Source: Flammula alnicola
Taxonomy: Eukaryota; Basidiomycota; Agaricomycetes; Agaricales; Strophariaceae
Direction: 5' to 3'
Assembly: GCA_015499995.1 (NCBI GenBank)
Contig: JADNRV010000209.1
Location: 20,432-84,431, forward strand
Length of the DNA stretch: 64,000 bases
Of this stretch, positions 31,386 through 43,026 are shown piece by piece (position 1 is the first letter of the stretch; each line of letters starts with the position of its first letter). The notes below the pieces were generated by a model. The model ran no database searches. It was not told the origin of the DNA and worked only from the letters and a program-made list of their open reading frames with translations. The position numbers were made by a program, and so were the translations under genes.

Positions 31386-33817
31386 GGCTATGAGAGTAAT
31401 TGGTATTGTTGGTAGTTCGCGTTCGGATGAATGGATGAATGAAACGATAAGCCAAGCAATGGGGTGGGGGATGAGGCGAAATCGACCTGAGCAATACTTG
31501 ATCAGAGAAAAAATCAACGCGAAAGTTGCAATAGAAGAGATTCCAGAACTATCTTCAGGTCTTTATAGGATATCGTTAAGGGGTTCCTAAGGGACGGCAC
31601 CGCGTGCATCGAGGAGAAAGAACCAACTTCATCATCTAGATTTACCATAAGAGGTATGTGCCACCACGAACGACGCGTGAAAGCGGGCCATGTTTGTGGA
31701 TGTATGGCCTCGTGCATTGTCCGCAGGGCCACAAATACGGTTCAGATGCGAGTGGCCCATTGTTCGTGTACGAAGACAGCATTTCTGGAACGCTCAGATG
31801 AGAAGTGCACCTGGGCCTTTGACTCCAGCGGGCTATGGATTTGCAGGAAGACGGTTTTCCAGAATTGGACGTTCCGGGACCTGGAAATTCTTCCTTGGCC
31901 CACTCGTCGTGCATTTTGTATCCAGCCCAGCCCTGAAATATGCAGAAGGCGAGGGAGCAAGCCAGAAAACGACCTAGGGACGTCTAAGCAGACGTGGCAG
32001 AAACATTCACATAGCAATGAATTGATTACGTGTTTCGAACTTGCGGTTGAGGCCCAGGTTCAACAACGAGGAGCTTGGTTTTCAGGATAACTCCTACATT
32101 CTTCGCATCAATCTCTTTCGTAGTCGATATGAATTCATATTTTACACGTACAGGAGAGCATGTTCTATTTGGCAGTGTTTCAATTTTCTGACCGTACCGC
32201 GTAAATTTTCGGATGCGTTGGAAGAACAGGACCCCCGCACTGCCGGATCATGACTGTCATTACGTGACGAGTTGACCAACAAATCTACGTAGTATCCAGT
32301 GTTTGAGTTTGGCATTCGTGACACAAGAAACTTGGAGGCGAACTTACGACATACTCAGGCTAGGTAACTGTGTGCATGGCGATCATAGAAGGGTAATACC
32401 ATGGAGAGATACGTTGAAGCAACACCAAACGATTTCCTCGTACTCAATGGGACAAAGTGTCGACATCATCGATGAGATTCTTGGAATAGGCAAACGTTTA
32501 TTTCAACGCGGTATCAGCTTCACTGAAACTCGAGAAGATGCAACGAAACTGCAGCTGAGAAGTGAGCAGTGAAAATAGTATCGTCCGCTAGATAGTCGGT
32601 GGATGACAGGACGGCGTAAGCATATGAGAGCCTTCAAAAGCAATCATGAAACACGCACGCATTACTTATGCCTCGCCAACAAGAACTTCCATCAGCCACG
32701 AGAAGTGATGCGCGTCCCTTCGAAGATACCCAGGGACGCGAGAGGTTCTTATCTCGACAAATGCGATTGAAAGGCGTTCGTCCTCGCCTTAATTGAAGCG
32801 GTGAATATTGCTGAACATTGAATGCTGAGTCCAGCCCGATACGAAGTTTTTGGCACACGAATCTGACAGCATTGGATTTAGTTGCATCAGAACCAAGAAT
32901 CGGAAGCAGAATAGTGATTGTTATCGCAGGAAGGAGCTAGGAACTTGGGTCCACAAGCTTTACTGAAATGTTGCGTTGCACATCGTGGTTAGCTGGAAGT
33001 TGACCGGAAGTGTTTTTGAGCTCATCGTCGCGCGTCGGTGGCCGCCAGCCGAGAATATTTTGATATGTTTGCCAAGAGCCCTGGTCTTGCCTGCCACGAA
33101 TCATGGTTATCTTCCAACTTTTTCAGAACCTACAAGCAAGCATTATCTGTTCAATCTCCTAGCTTCTTCTTCGTGAACTTTGGGCCCTAAAGCGCTCACG
33201 TTCTCGTTTGTTTTTCTCTGGGATGTCTGACCGAAGATCTCAAACCGTCTCAAACCTGCTCTTCGCAAGCTCATTGATCTATCTTCGCATATGGCGCATG
33301 GGGTTCTAAACATGCACAAGGGCTTTAATGGGATTTTGTATCCCTCAGATTCAATTAAAAGATAAAATAGGACGGATTTCCGCCCAGCCGGGTCTTACTC
33401 ATGTCCCATTGGCCTGGATGATGCTTCGACGGCCCGTGCTCGCTTCTTGTACCACTCGCTTCAAGTTCTTATCTGCTGTATCGCACGAGTCTTATCTCTT
33501 TAACAACACACTTATTTATTCTCAGAAATCTGCCTTCGTCCACCTGGAAAATCAATCATCCAACTTCTCGCACGCGCTCCTCGAGGAACGTCTTAATGTG
33601 GTAAAATTACCAAAAGATAGACATCCAACACTCCACTTCTCAGAAGATTTTTTACGAAGCGAAGACGTCCGATTAACGTTACAATACCTACGGATTTATT
33701 CCCGGCCCAACCAGGAGATATCATCTGATGCTTCATGACGGCCCGCCTCATGTTCAGACGGCGGTATAAATTCCAAGGAGCGCTCAACGCAAAGTCTGCG
33801 CCACCCTCTTGCCCAAA
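31386..33817. other. Intergenic region with scattered small frames
   Basis: No family recognised. The segment 31640-31760 resembles 36950-37060, upstream of another minus-strand gene: both carry ATGCCACCACGAA-like sequence and a GCCCATTGTTCG/GCCATTGTTCG match. The last 100 bp before 33818 are the putative promoter of the hydrolase; TATAAA occurs at 33765. Confidence 0.4.
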
Positions 33818-35096
33818 ATGAGATCAATCCTCGCCTTCTCATTAGCATGCCTCGTTCCCAGCGTAATTTCTGTGAATGGTGTATCCACTGATCCTACCAT
33901 ATTCGGCAATGCCTTCAATTTCTGGAAAAAGCTCAGTACTGGATGGGATGTACGTTTTCAGGATTCTGAGTGCTATGACCGAAAATAATGATACTCTTCT
34001 TTATGAAATCAGTTGACGCGCGGCGACAGTACCGGGGCCATAACCCTCCCCATGCCCAGCAATGGACCCATAGTAATCCAACCCAACAACACTGCACTGG
34101 TAATCATCGACATGCAGAATTTCTTCCTGCATGAGAGTTTGAACGGGGATCCAAAAGGAAGGGCTATTGTTCGTACGTCCATCTGCGTTTTGCCGTTGTT
34201 CATTATCTGAAATTGCATGAATCCAGCGGCGACTGTGAATCTCATTCACGCCTTCAGAAACGCTGGCATGCCAGTCCTCTGGACGAACTGGGGCCTAACT
34301 GAATTTGATCGTAAGTCGTCTTATCCGTGTCATAATTGTGATTGGATCTCACTCGCTCTTATGTGACAGTGGTCAACATGCCTCCAGCCTTTATTAACGG
34401 TTTTACGAGCACCAGTAGCTCCCAGAGCTCTTTCGGCAGTGACATGGGAACGGTCGTCGTTCCGGCGTCTGACCATTCAATTCCTGCAACTTCGACAACA
34501 CACGGACCGAATACAACTATTGAAGTAGGGAGAAAGTTGGTCCGAGGAAGCTGGAATGCCCAACCGTAAGCCCTCCGTCGATTGCATCATATTCCGCTTG
34601 CTAACACTCGACTTCATTGTGGTTTAGATGGGGCGCCCTCTTAACTGAACAAGTGTCTGGGGTTGCGAAAGGAACAGATTTCTATCTCAATAAAAGTGCC
34701 CTAATAGCTGTCGTCTTTGACTGTCTATGTTTTTAACGTCACACTTTAACCAGACCGTCTATCCGGAATGTGGGGTCCAGGAACACCTATGCAAACGTGG
34801 CTCCAGGATAACAGCATGACAACCCTCTTCTTCGGCGGTGTGAATATCGATCAGTGTGTATGGGGAACCTTACTCGAGTGCGTATTGATTCTGCCTTATT
34901 GGAGCTCTATCATTTATTCATCTACAAAATTAGCTCCTATTACAAAGGATACGACGTTATCCTCGTCGACGATGTATCAGCAACCACATCTCCCATCGGA
35001 GCCACTCAGATGGTTGACTTCAACGCCGGCATTAACGGATGGAGGGCAAACTCAACCGATTTCATAGCGGCATTGAAATCTGCGGCTAAGCATTGA
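33818..35096 (+). CDS. Secreted isochorismatase-family cysteine hydrolase
   Basis: Seven exons (33818-33949, 34013-34172, 34227-34310, 34370-34565, 34628-34695, 34754-34877, 34934-35096) give 308 residues with consistent phases. MRSILAFSLACLVPSVISVNG is a clear signal peptide. The fold is that of isochorismatase-like hydrolases, with catalytic Asp in ALVIIDMQNFF, a Lys in FYLNKNRLSG and nucleophilic Cys in GGVNIDQCVWGTLLDS, followed by the strand YDVILVDDVSATTS. Members hydrolyse isochorismate, nicotinamide or related amides; the substrate cannot be told here. Secretion and the insert STSSSQSSFGSD are distinctive of a fungal subgroup. Splice sites are GT/AG throughout and the gene appears intact. 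Confidence 0.88.
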
Positions 35097-35377
35097 GAAG
35101 TATATTTGTGTAAAATAGCTGTCAATGGTCGTTTTACGGTGTATATTCAGCGCACATTATTACATATGAAAACGATCCCGTGTATTCCATCCGATAGCTG
35201 ATAGCATTTATGTGTTTGTGTCCTCCTTCAGTAAAGTGAAATAATTAGTCTTTCGACGTCTGTTAGAATCCCTACAGGTCCCATGAGCGGCCAGGGTCGC
35301 GAATAGCCGAGATCGGCCCGAGGGCGTACTTAGCTTAAAAAAAGAAGGGCTGTGTCGAGCTCTTCTCCCTTTCTTCC

Positions 35378-36703
35378 TCAGGTAGCAGCACTCGTTCTTC
35401 CCGAGCTGGTCGGGTATACGAAAGTGCTGAGAAAATTCGTAGACGCAGAGGCCTCTTCGCTCGGCGGATGGTTCTCACTATCCGAATCCTCCCTCTCCTC
35501 CTCCTCCACCACCACCGGCTCATGGACCAGTAGGGCAGCTGGGGGCTTATCGTTCTCCTTGTCAGATTCGGGATAACAGGGGCAATTCTCTTTGTCTGAG
35601 TCGTCGTAGTCAGCATTCCAAGCCCTGTTCTCCTTGTCCGAGCGGTCAGAATCAGAGTGGTACCCGCCATTCTCCGTGTCAGAGTGGTCCTCGCTGTTCT
35701 CCTTGTCAGAATGGTACTCGCTGTTCTCCTTGTCCGGTTCGACGCCATCATGCAGATTGTTGCTGCAGTAGTCTTTGTCCTGGTATGCATCCCTTTCCAT
35801 CTTCCTGAGAAAAGCAAGACGCAACGCTCTGAGAAATTCGTCCTCGTCATGACCCTGCTCGGCGGTGGGATCGATGCGCGACTCTCTGCCACCGTATTCA
35901 TCGTATTCGTCGTCGGAGTAGTAACATTCCTCTGGGTCGGCATATTCCCCTCGCCGCACTAGTACTTCCACTTCATGGCAGTCGCGTTCTTCCTCTGGGT
36001 CATTAGCAGAGCCCTCCTCATCTTCTCTTGAAACATCCTCGGCGAGAAAAAGTGTCCCCAGAGGGCGCCGTAGATGCCCACTACCTTGACCTTCAGCCTC
36101 TGCATTTGCGCCACCTCTGCTGCGGACTATAGCCTCTTCGATGTGGTCTGCATCAGCAATGGGATGGGGGAACGAGGCAGCGAGAAAAATCGTCTTCAGA
36201 GCTGACCGTGCCACTCCTGCGGTTGCACGTGGGTTCTCGTCGGTCTCAGCTGTGTTACGCGGAGGCCCAAAGGGGAGAAAGGACACGTTGGCGTCCAAGG
36301 CGGTACCGGCAGGTGGCAGAGAACATCCTCTGTCGAGGCCTTCCTCCATTGGATCTGGGTGGAAAGAGGCCATCAACAAGTCCTGAGAGATCCGCGGCCG
36401 TCGATACCATGTATCCCAAGACACTGGGGACTCAGAAAAGACGGGTGTCTGTCCTGCATACCACGTATCGTGAGGGACTTCAGAACTCGTTATTCCGTCG
36501 AACGGGAGTGCCACACTGGCAGCGAGAGGTCTGTGGGGTGCGAGTGGTTGGGTGCGACGGCGGGGTAAAGGTCGGACGGGACGCGATGGGCCTGCTGTGC
36601 CACTTTCTAGGCTAGGAGTCGGGGATGGCCTACTGTAACGCTCGTAGAGCATCCGGAGTGGCGTGCGCCCACCAGCAGCAAATTCGATGAAGACTTGGGA
36701 CAT
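35378..36703 (-). CDS. Acidic hypothetical protein with repeated KEN motifs
   Basis: An intronless frame of 441 residues (ATG 36703). The N-terminal third is Pro/Arg-rich (GPSRPVRPLPRRRTQPLAPH); the middle has FLPFGPPRN and a conserved-looking TIFLAASFPHPIADADHIEE. The C-terminal half is strongly acidic, with five DKEN motifs between about residues 330 and 400 (SDKENSEYHSDKENSEDHSD and later SDKENCP, SDKENDKP). KEN is the recognition box for the APC/C activator Cdh1, so cell-cycle degradation is possible, but in a low-complexity repeat it may be coincidental. It resembles the neighbouring kinase in having a long acidic segment. No catalytic domain recognised. Confidence 0.55.
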   Translation of the reverse strand: MSQVFIEFAAGGRTPLRMLYERYSRPSPTPSLESGTAGPSRPVRPLPRRRTQPLAPHRPLAASVALPFDGITSSEVPHDTWYAGQTPVFSESPVSWDTWYRRPRISQDLLMASFHPDPMEEGLDRGCSLPPAGTALDANVSFLPFGPPRNTAETDENPRATAGVARSALKTIFLAASFPHPIADADHIEEAIVRSRGGANAEAEGQGSGHLRRPLGTLFLAEDVSREDEEGSANDPEEERDCHEVEVLVRRGEYADPEECYYSDDEYDEYGGRESRIDPTAEQGHDEDEFLRALRLAFLRKMERDAYQDKDYCSNNLHDGVEPDKENSEYHSDKENSEDHSDTENGGYHSDSDRSDKENRAWNADYDDSDKENCPCYPESDKENDKPPAALLVHEPVVVEEEEREDSDSENHPPSEEASASTNFLSTFVYPTSSGRTSAAT

Positions 36704-37360
36704 GTTGAGTCGTGGAAGATGGCAATTTTCAGAGAAATAGCGAGCCCTGTAAGACGATAGGCGGGTAAGAAGATAGAATTCTGGATATCAGAGTAAACAA
36801 CGTACAAAATAAAGCGATGATAAATATCCAGAGAAGTGGGCAAGAAGATTTAGAAACGAATTTTAATGCACTACGCGTTTATAAACCTCGTAGGCCATGG
36901 CCCCAATCCCGAAAAAAACTGGGCGTAAAAATCAAACTGAACCGCTTTAAGAATAGAATATGCCATAATAGGCAAATGCCACCACGAAGCACGCGACCGT
37001 TTCAAGCGTGCCACTCTGAGGAGCCATTGTTCGCCCAGTTCGCACATGGAAAGTCTCCGGTTATTGTATGGGTCGTCAGGCAATTGCCAAGAGGGCCAAC
37101 AAGCCGCCCTCGTCTTGATTTTGAAAGATACTGCTGTTCTGCTACGTGTCGATTCGGTTTGCAGTAAGTTCAAATGCGGACCGCAAGTGTTTTTGAGAGG
37201 GCTGTACTTATTTATTTATTCAAGAGACAACCTTGACTCAGCAGTAAGTTGTAGACGCCGTTGTAGACGGACAATGTATTGTTAAAAAGACCATCGGCTG
37301 AAAACCGTACACGTACGAGTACGAGTACACATGCATCAAGCAAGATGGAAGGAGGGAAGG
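36704..37360. other. Intergenic
   Basis: No gene. Contains the segment near 36950-37060 that resembles 31640-31760, and ACGTACGAGTACGAGTACAC simple repeat near 37309-37330. Confidence 0.4.
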
Positions 37361-38262
37361 CTATAGACCAAAATGGACGTATGGAACCCAAACCAATATG
37401 GATGACTCCGAATCACCAAGCGTCTTTCGGATTTGCTGGGTGGCATGGTGAAGCGCATGCGCACCACCAACACCGCTCAAACCCTCCGACTCCTCTCTGG
37501 CATGCACTTGTCTGATAAGATGAGTATAGAAATCTTCTGCGATCTTCGGCCCATGGCGATCCATAATCGACCACATTGTGGCTACAACAGCATGGCATCC
37601 AGCTGCCAACATTCCTGCAGCCAGATGGTCTGCTTCCTCGGAGAGCTTTGCGTCTCCCCTACCAGTCTGGCAAGCCGATAGAATTGGATATCTGTTTCTT
37701 GATGATATCCGATAATTTTAATTGCCCACTGTCGTACAGATAAAACCCGCTTTGCAAGGGATTTTCCAGATCTTCAAGTTGGGCGGCATGACAGGCAAAG
37801 TGAACGAAACTGTGCGATTCCATTTCTTGCATCACCCGATTAGTAGTGGCCGAATCTCCTCCGAGCGATAGGGACCGAAAGTCGTCGCCTTTTTCTAGGC
37901 GCAGTTGAATGGCTTCGATCTCGCGTGTAGTTCAAGTGTAGTTCCTGGAATATGGCTAAGATTTGGGAACCTTGGTGTTTTGGGCACACCGATTAAAAGG
38001 AGTTTGCGAACCGTTGCCTCGGACTTTCGGGGGTCCTTGACTCTTTCAATGAGAGTGCTAACCGTTGGGATGTAAGATGAGATTGCAAAATCGGAAACAC
38101 ACCATTCCATATTTGTATCTTTCTGACCATAGAGCCCGGCTGCATGGATGGGAAGGAATGTGAGTGGACCGGTTGTTCACCACCAAATGCGCTTGAAGTC
38201 AGAAGGAGGATTTTCGGTCTAAGCGCATTGATTAGAAATTGGCGATGAAAATGTACATCTGC
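37361..38262 (-). pseudogene. CHAT-domain protease pseudogene (3' part of a TPR-CHAT gene)
   Basis: The minus strand parallels the CHAT exon of the gene at 44225: GPLTFLPIHAAGLYGQKD, SDFAISSYIPTVSTLIERV, ACHAAQLEDLENPLQSGFYL, LSACQTGRGDAKLSEEA, then GMLAAGCHAVVATMWSIMD to VWVPYVHFGL at 37361. It is broken by a TGA in place of the Cys after IWW (near 38180), a small duplication after IPGTT near 37930, and a deletion just before the catalytic LSACQTG. No TPR array precedes it. It is a dead, 5'-truncated paralogue. Confidence 0.85.
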
Positions 38263-40889
38263 GACTCACTGAGAGAAAGAGGCCGTGTGTTGAGAGCGAA
38301 CGGTCATCCGGCTACATATTGTTTGTCAAAGGGCACTGCTTTAAACGGACCTATTTCCTCCGGCTTGCCGCAGGCTTCTCTATCTATCGTCCAACTCGTT
38401 GTTGACACCTTTGCGCGTATTTATTGGGTGGTCTATGACTTTCTACGTGTCAAAGATATCGCTGCGGTTGCCTGGAGCCTAAGCTCGAAGCTGGGTGCAC
38501 TTGGTTCACCTGGCACGAAACGCAAGTTCGACGGTCAGTCCTGTGGCTGCTTACAGACTCTATGATGATGCTGACCCGTTTGTGCCTTTCCCAGGTTTCT
38601 GAGCAGCGACGATGACGGGGGATAGCGAAGACCTGGTAACCAGCCCTCAAGGCCTCGAGCAACGAAGAAACTGACTGGCGGTAGAGGTCTGGCTATGTTC
38701 CTTACGGTACGTTTGCTCTCATGTCTGGGTTTGAGAGCCGTCCAATAGTACAACTCATGTTCTGCGTTCTTTTCTCACCACGGTAGCGGCAATCTAGTGC
38801 ATTTTCTGTTGGCAGAGGGGTTGAGGATTGCCCGGAAGCAGCCTAGCAATCTCGCGGATGCCAACTCCCTGAACGCGATCCATGGTGATAAGTTGATAGC
38901 CCAAACCCCCGTCGCTGGAGAGACTTTACAACCTGCAATACCCTCAATCAAAGTGGCCGTGCGCCGATACCATCGCCGTGGCAGACCTCGCCATCCAGAA
39001 CGGCGTCAAGTGCAACTCGTCAAGTACAACTCTGCCGTCTTCATCTCAGCCAACAGAGCACTTCTCCTCCACCTACTCGGACGGGTGAGTCGAGCTGCAC
39101 AAATAACTCAACCCGGCACGCCTTCTAATTCTCCCCATCCTCTTCTCTATCAGCTTCGCGGTCTTTGCCCGACTCCATCAATCAATTCGGGCTCCTAATC
39201 AAATAGTCCTAGCCAAGGACCTAAATTCTCTGATTATCTTCATTCACCTGCTCAGCGCTCAGCCCCCCTTCCACTCCAGCCTCATCATCCGGAAGAGGAT
39301 CACCGTTGTCTCCAAGTCACACCCCGTCATCTTCTAACACTTCCCACCTACCTGCGATCCCGTCCCTATCGGAAATATCTGCTGAGCCCTGTTCTTCCTC
39401 CTCACCGACGCCTACTACAACAGATTACGGAAACAAGCCACGTCGACGAACTGGGGGCCAGATCCATATACTAGCCACTACACCCCCAAACCCGTTCTGC
39501 GACGTGGCACCGTCCATGGTACTTTCCATCATGACCCTGGCCGCGTGGTGGAGACCCTCCCGTACGCGCCATCTTAAGTGGTGCCCCTCTCAAGAAATGG
39601 GTGCACGTTTTAGACATGACCCTCGAAGAAATCTACCCATTTCTGCATAGTCCGTTACCGTTACACACGGTCAGGCAAGAGAATCTTCCCTGTGTATGTC
39701 CTCATTCCTGCTGGACTCGGCCAGGAACGGAGATCGTCCTTCAGGACATTGGCAATGAACGTAAAGATGGCATGCATCGGGACATCGCCTTCTTATGGCC
39801 AAGGAGCTGGAGCGCAGTTGATTCACATGTATTCGCGATGACTTCAAGTTCATGGGTGGAGCTAGGTTGCCAGATCGGAATGGTCTAGGGAGGGACAGGG
39901 CTGTTGTTTGGTCAGTCCTCGTTCAATTCATTTATTTTAGGCAGGTTCATTAATTCGTCGGTATAAGTAGATGGCAAATTTCGGTGCCTTTTCTGACGCC
40001 TTTGCGATATTAGATGTCTTGAAGGTTTTCGAGAACGAAGACGGCTCCACACTCGACCTTGCTGAAGTCTTGCGAGCGGCTCCTACCAACGTCTACACTG
40101 GCGGACACCCTTCCTATCTGCTTTTTTTCCGGCCTCCAATATAATGGACAAAATAGCGAGGCGCGAAAGACATGAGCAGATGCAATACCTTTGTGGTCGC
40201 CAAGGCGCCATCACGAATAAGCTGGTGGACATCGTTACTGGTAAGAATTTCCTCTATACATTGCTTCGCGTTCGTTTTGTTCACGATTTAACTTAACTCC
40301 AGGTGCCAGTGTTCTGGAAGCAGAGTACTGTGAGAAATGTCTGATGGGTATTGCGCCTATGCTTGTATCCCAAGTGGCGAAGCTGCGCGACATCTGACTT
40401 CCCACAATGTATCGAATGCGCAGCTCTTTTCTGTTATAAATCTTACATACTTCGCATGACCAGCTTTCGAACATCAAACGCCAACCTCGCAGTTGCTCGA
40501 GCTCCTGGCCTTTTGCCAACATTCGGTGGTTACGAAAGGGTAAGAACTGAAGCCCTTTTATGTACCAGGTTTTTTGCTAACGCCTAACAGCACGTAACTT
40601 AGCGATTCACGTGGCTTCGGACTCTTTTGGAAATCTTCAGCGTGCTCTCCTTATCGATGGCAACCTGAACGGTGTGAATCTTTCGTTAGGTTTGATCAAT
40701 TTTCGAAGCGAGCGCATCCGATGAACCTCTTGACCTGGCGAACTTTCCAATACTTGCCCTCTTCTATCGAACTGCCATCCACGAACCACAATCCAACTCG
40801 GGTTCAACCTCGCTCTTGATTCTCGGCCAAATCAGCCTAGTTTAAGCCAGTACGTTGCCTTGAATCGCGCCTACAAGTCTATCAAATTG
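38263..40889. other. Mixed remnants, no intact gene
   Basis: Pieces look protein-derived but are broken: around 39500-39665 (+) reads HGTFHHDPGRVVETLPYAPS then, past a stop, KKWVHVLDMTLEEIYPFLH; at 39971-40144 (+) a 57-residue frame MANFGAFSDAFAILDVLKVF... ends in TAA, followed by an intron-like GTAAGA. I cannot name the families. They may be captured or decayed exons. Confidence 0.35.
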
Positions 40890-42773
40890 ATGTTCGACTA
40901 TCAAGGTTTCAAGGTTTCAACATCAATGGAACCCCATCTCGTCGAACTATTGCATAACAATGATCCGCCTTCGGAGGCGATAGTCCATGAAATCATGGAA
41001 CTAATTGCAAAACCGTCAAAGGAACTGTCAGAGACCGAAGCAGAAATCCAGCGTCTCGAGGCCCAGCTGGAAGCCCTTAAGGAGAAACGTCTTCGCCTCC
41101 AGACATCCATAGATGCATACGCCCCGATATTATCCCCTGCTCGCCGTCTTCCACTTGACGTGCTATGTGAGATATTCTACCACTGTCTCCCAACCCATCG
41201 CAACCCTATCATGAGCGCTTCAGAGGCCCCGGTTTTGCTCACCCGCGTATGCAGCAGCTGGCGATCCATCGGGCTCTCCTTTCCTTATATTTGGGCGAAA
41301 CTATACATCCCAATCGCTGGCGACTTTCATATAACTTACAGTTCTAAACGGGATTATACGGAAACATTTGATACGCCGGAAGAGGAGTTTGTTCGGGTTA
41401 TGGAGACTCGCTGCGAGGTCGTGGAACAATGGCTGTCCCGCTCTGGATCCTGCCCTTTATCCCTGTCGATCTCATATTCCTGCACTGGACATCAAACTAT
41501 CAACTGGGAAGAGCCGCCGTATTCCAAGGATCTCCCAGATAAATTGTTTCAAATACTCCTGTCGTCCTGCGACCGTTGGAGCAACATCGAAATTTCGATG
41601 CCACATAATGTTTATCAACGGCTACAAACTTCGATTTCCATGGACAAGTTACCCATGCTCCAAACGCTAAAAGCCAAATTCGATGGTCCAGAACCCAACC
41701 ATAACGTACAGACAACTGACCACCCAAGCACATTGTTGGCGGCTCCGAATCTCAAGGAGCTTTCATTAAACGCTTTCAGGTTTACGATGGATGTCCGAAA
41801 TCGCCTCATTACTCCCTTTTCACGCTGGAATCAGCTTCTCACCCTTTGCATCGACTCATCGGCGGTTCACGACAGAGACCTTGTCGACCTGCTCATTCAA
41901 TGTCCAAATCTCGTTTCTTGCACACTCCGGCCCAAGCCTCTCATGCCCGGTAATGCACGCGCAGAGCCGCAGGCTGTCGCCTATCTTCCTTCCCTAAAAT
42001 ACCTAACTTTTGACGATGGGGGTTCTACTTCTGAGGCTGTGCAGCTCATTTTTAACTCTATTAATGCTCCGTTGCTGACAAGCATTGCATACTCGAACTC
42101 CCAGGACTACCGCATGTATACAAGATCCGGGTCCCCATATTCGTGCATTGTTCCTTTCACTTCCCTTCTTGGACGCTCGACCACGGTCAGAAAGATGGCG
42201 TTGGACTTGCCTGCAGAGGTCTATTCCGATATCATAGAATGCCTCCAAATCGGTGTCCCTCTCACCCACCTGGTCGTTGGTCAAACTCGCAAAGCCCGAA
42301 AGCGAAACAGACAACTTTGCAGCATATTCCCCTCTTATAAGGTGCAAGACGAGGATCCGCAGGAGGATTTCTTCGACCTGAATCTCCTGACCATTGGCAA
42401 GAAGTCCTCGCTTCTATCTTCCGGCGAGATATTGCTGCCAAACCTAGAAGTATTGGAGGCACACCAAATCTCAACGTTCACGGACGAAAATCTTCTGGAA
42501 ATGATTTCCAGCCGTATCGATGCCTCCACGCGGGGTGAAGCTTCCGTGCTTAGTTATATTAAGATACAGTTTGACAGACCAAAGCAGATGGATATTATGG
42601 GTGAACTCTTCGGGAGGGCGAAGGCGGCGGGGATCAGTATGAAACTGGAGCTACAGTACTCGCTAACTGCCGAGCCCGGGCCTGCCAGTGGGCGCCTATC
42701 AGCGTCTTTTGGATTGGAGGACGATGATGATTTGGATAGTGATCTAGAACCGCCTACACGGCTGGCCACTTGA
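40890..42773 (+). CDS. Coiled-coil F-box protein
   Basis: An intronless gene of 627 residues from ATG 40890; a second in-frame ATG at 40926 (MEPHLVELL) gives 615 and is equally plausible. About residues 45-85 form a coiled coil (SETEAEIQRLEAQLEALKEK). The F-box follows immediately: ILSPARRLPLDVLCEIFYHC and CSSWRSIGLSFPYIWAKLYI. The rest is a leucine-rich-like region (APNLKELSLNAFRF, CPNLVSCTLRPKP, YLPSLKYLTFDD), and the tail is acidic (DDDDLDSDLEPP). This is the architecture of the very large Agaricomycete F-box family, thought to be substrate adaptors of SCF ubiquitin ligases; the target is unknown. No frameshifts. Confidence 0.88.
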   Translation: MFDYQGFKVSTSMEPHLVELLHNNDPPSEAIVHEIMELIAKPSKELSETEAEIQRLEAQLEALKEKRLRLQTSIDAYAPILSPARRLPLDVLCEIFYHCLPTHRNPIMSASEAPVLLTRVCSSWRSIGLSFPYIWAKLYIPIAGDFHITYSSKRDYTETFDTPEEEFVRVMETRCEVVEQWLSRSGSCPLSLSISYSCTGHQTINWEEPPYSKDLPDKLFQILLSSCDRWSNIEISMPHNVYQRLQTSISMDKLPMLQTLKAKFDGPEPNHNVQTTDHPSTLLAAPNLKELSLNAFRFTMDVRNRLITPFSRWNQLLTLCIDSSAVHDRDLVDLLIQCPNLVSCTLRPKPLMPGNARAEPQAVAYLPSLKYLTFDDGGSTSEAVQLIFNSINAPLLTSIAYSNSQDYRMYTRSGSPYSCIVPFTSLLGRSTTVRKMALDLPAEVYSDIIECLQIGVPLTHLVVGQTRKARKRNRQLCSIFPSYKVQDEDPQEDFFDLNLLTIGKKSSLLSSGEILLPNLEVLEAHQISTFTDENLLEMISSRIDASTRGEASVLSYIKIQFDRPKQMDIMGELFGRAKAAGISMKLELQYSLTAEPGPASGRLSASFGLEDDDDLDSDLEPPTRLAT

Positions 42774-43026
42774 AGTGCTGTATATCGACCGGCATTCCGT
42801 TAGGTGCTTTCAGTGTTAATGTAGCTTCTACTTTACGAATGGCGTTTGTATGAACGTTGATTAAGGCGGTAGTTTATTGTCCCCGTCATGCACCAGGAAT
42901 ACAGACTGCTCCCTATGCGGCAGCCCGCATAACATTCTATTATTGGGGACTGCCCCGTTAATATGTCGTCAACCGATACAGAATGACATCGTTATGCCCT
43001 AATCCGCATTACCTTTTCTCCAGACT

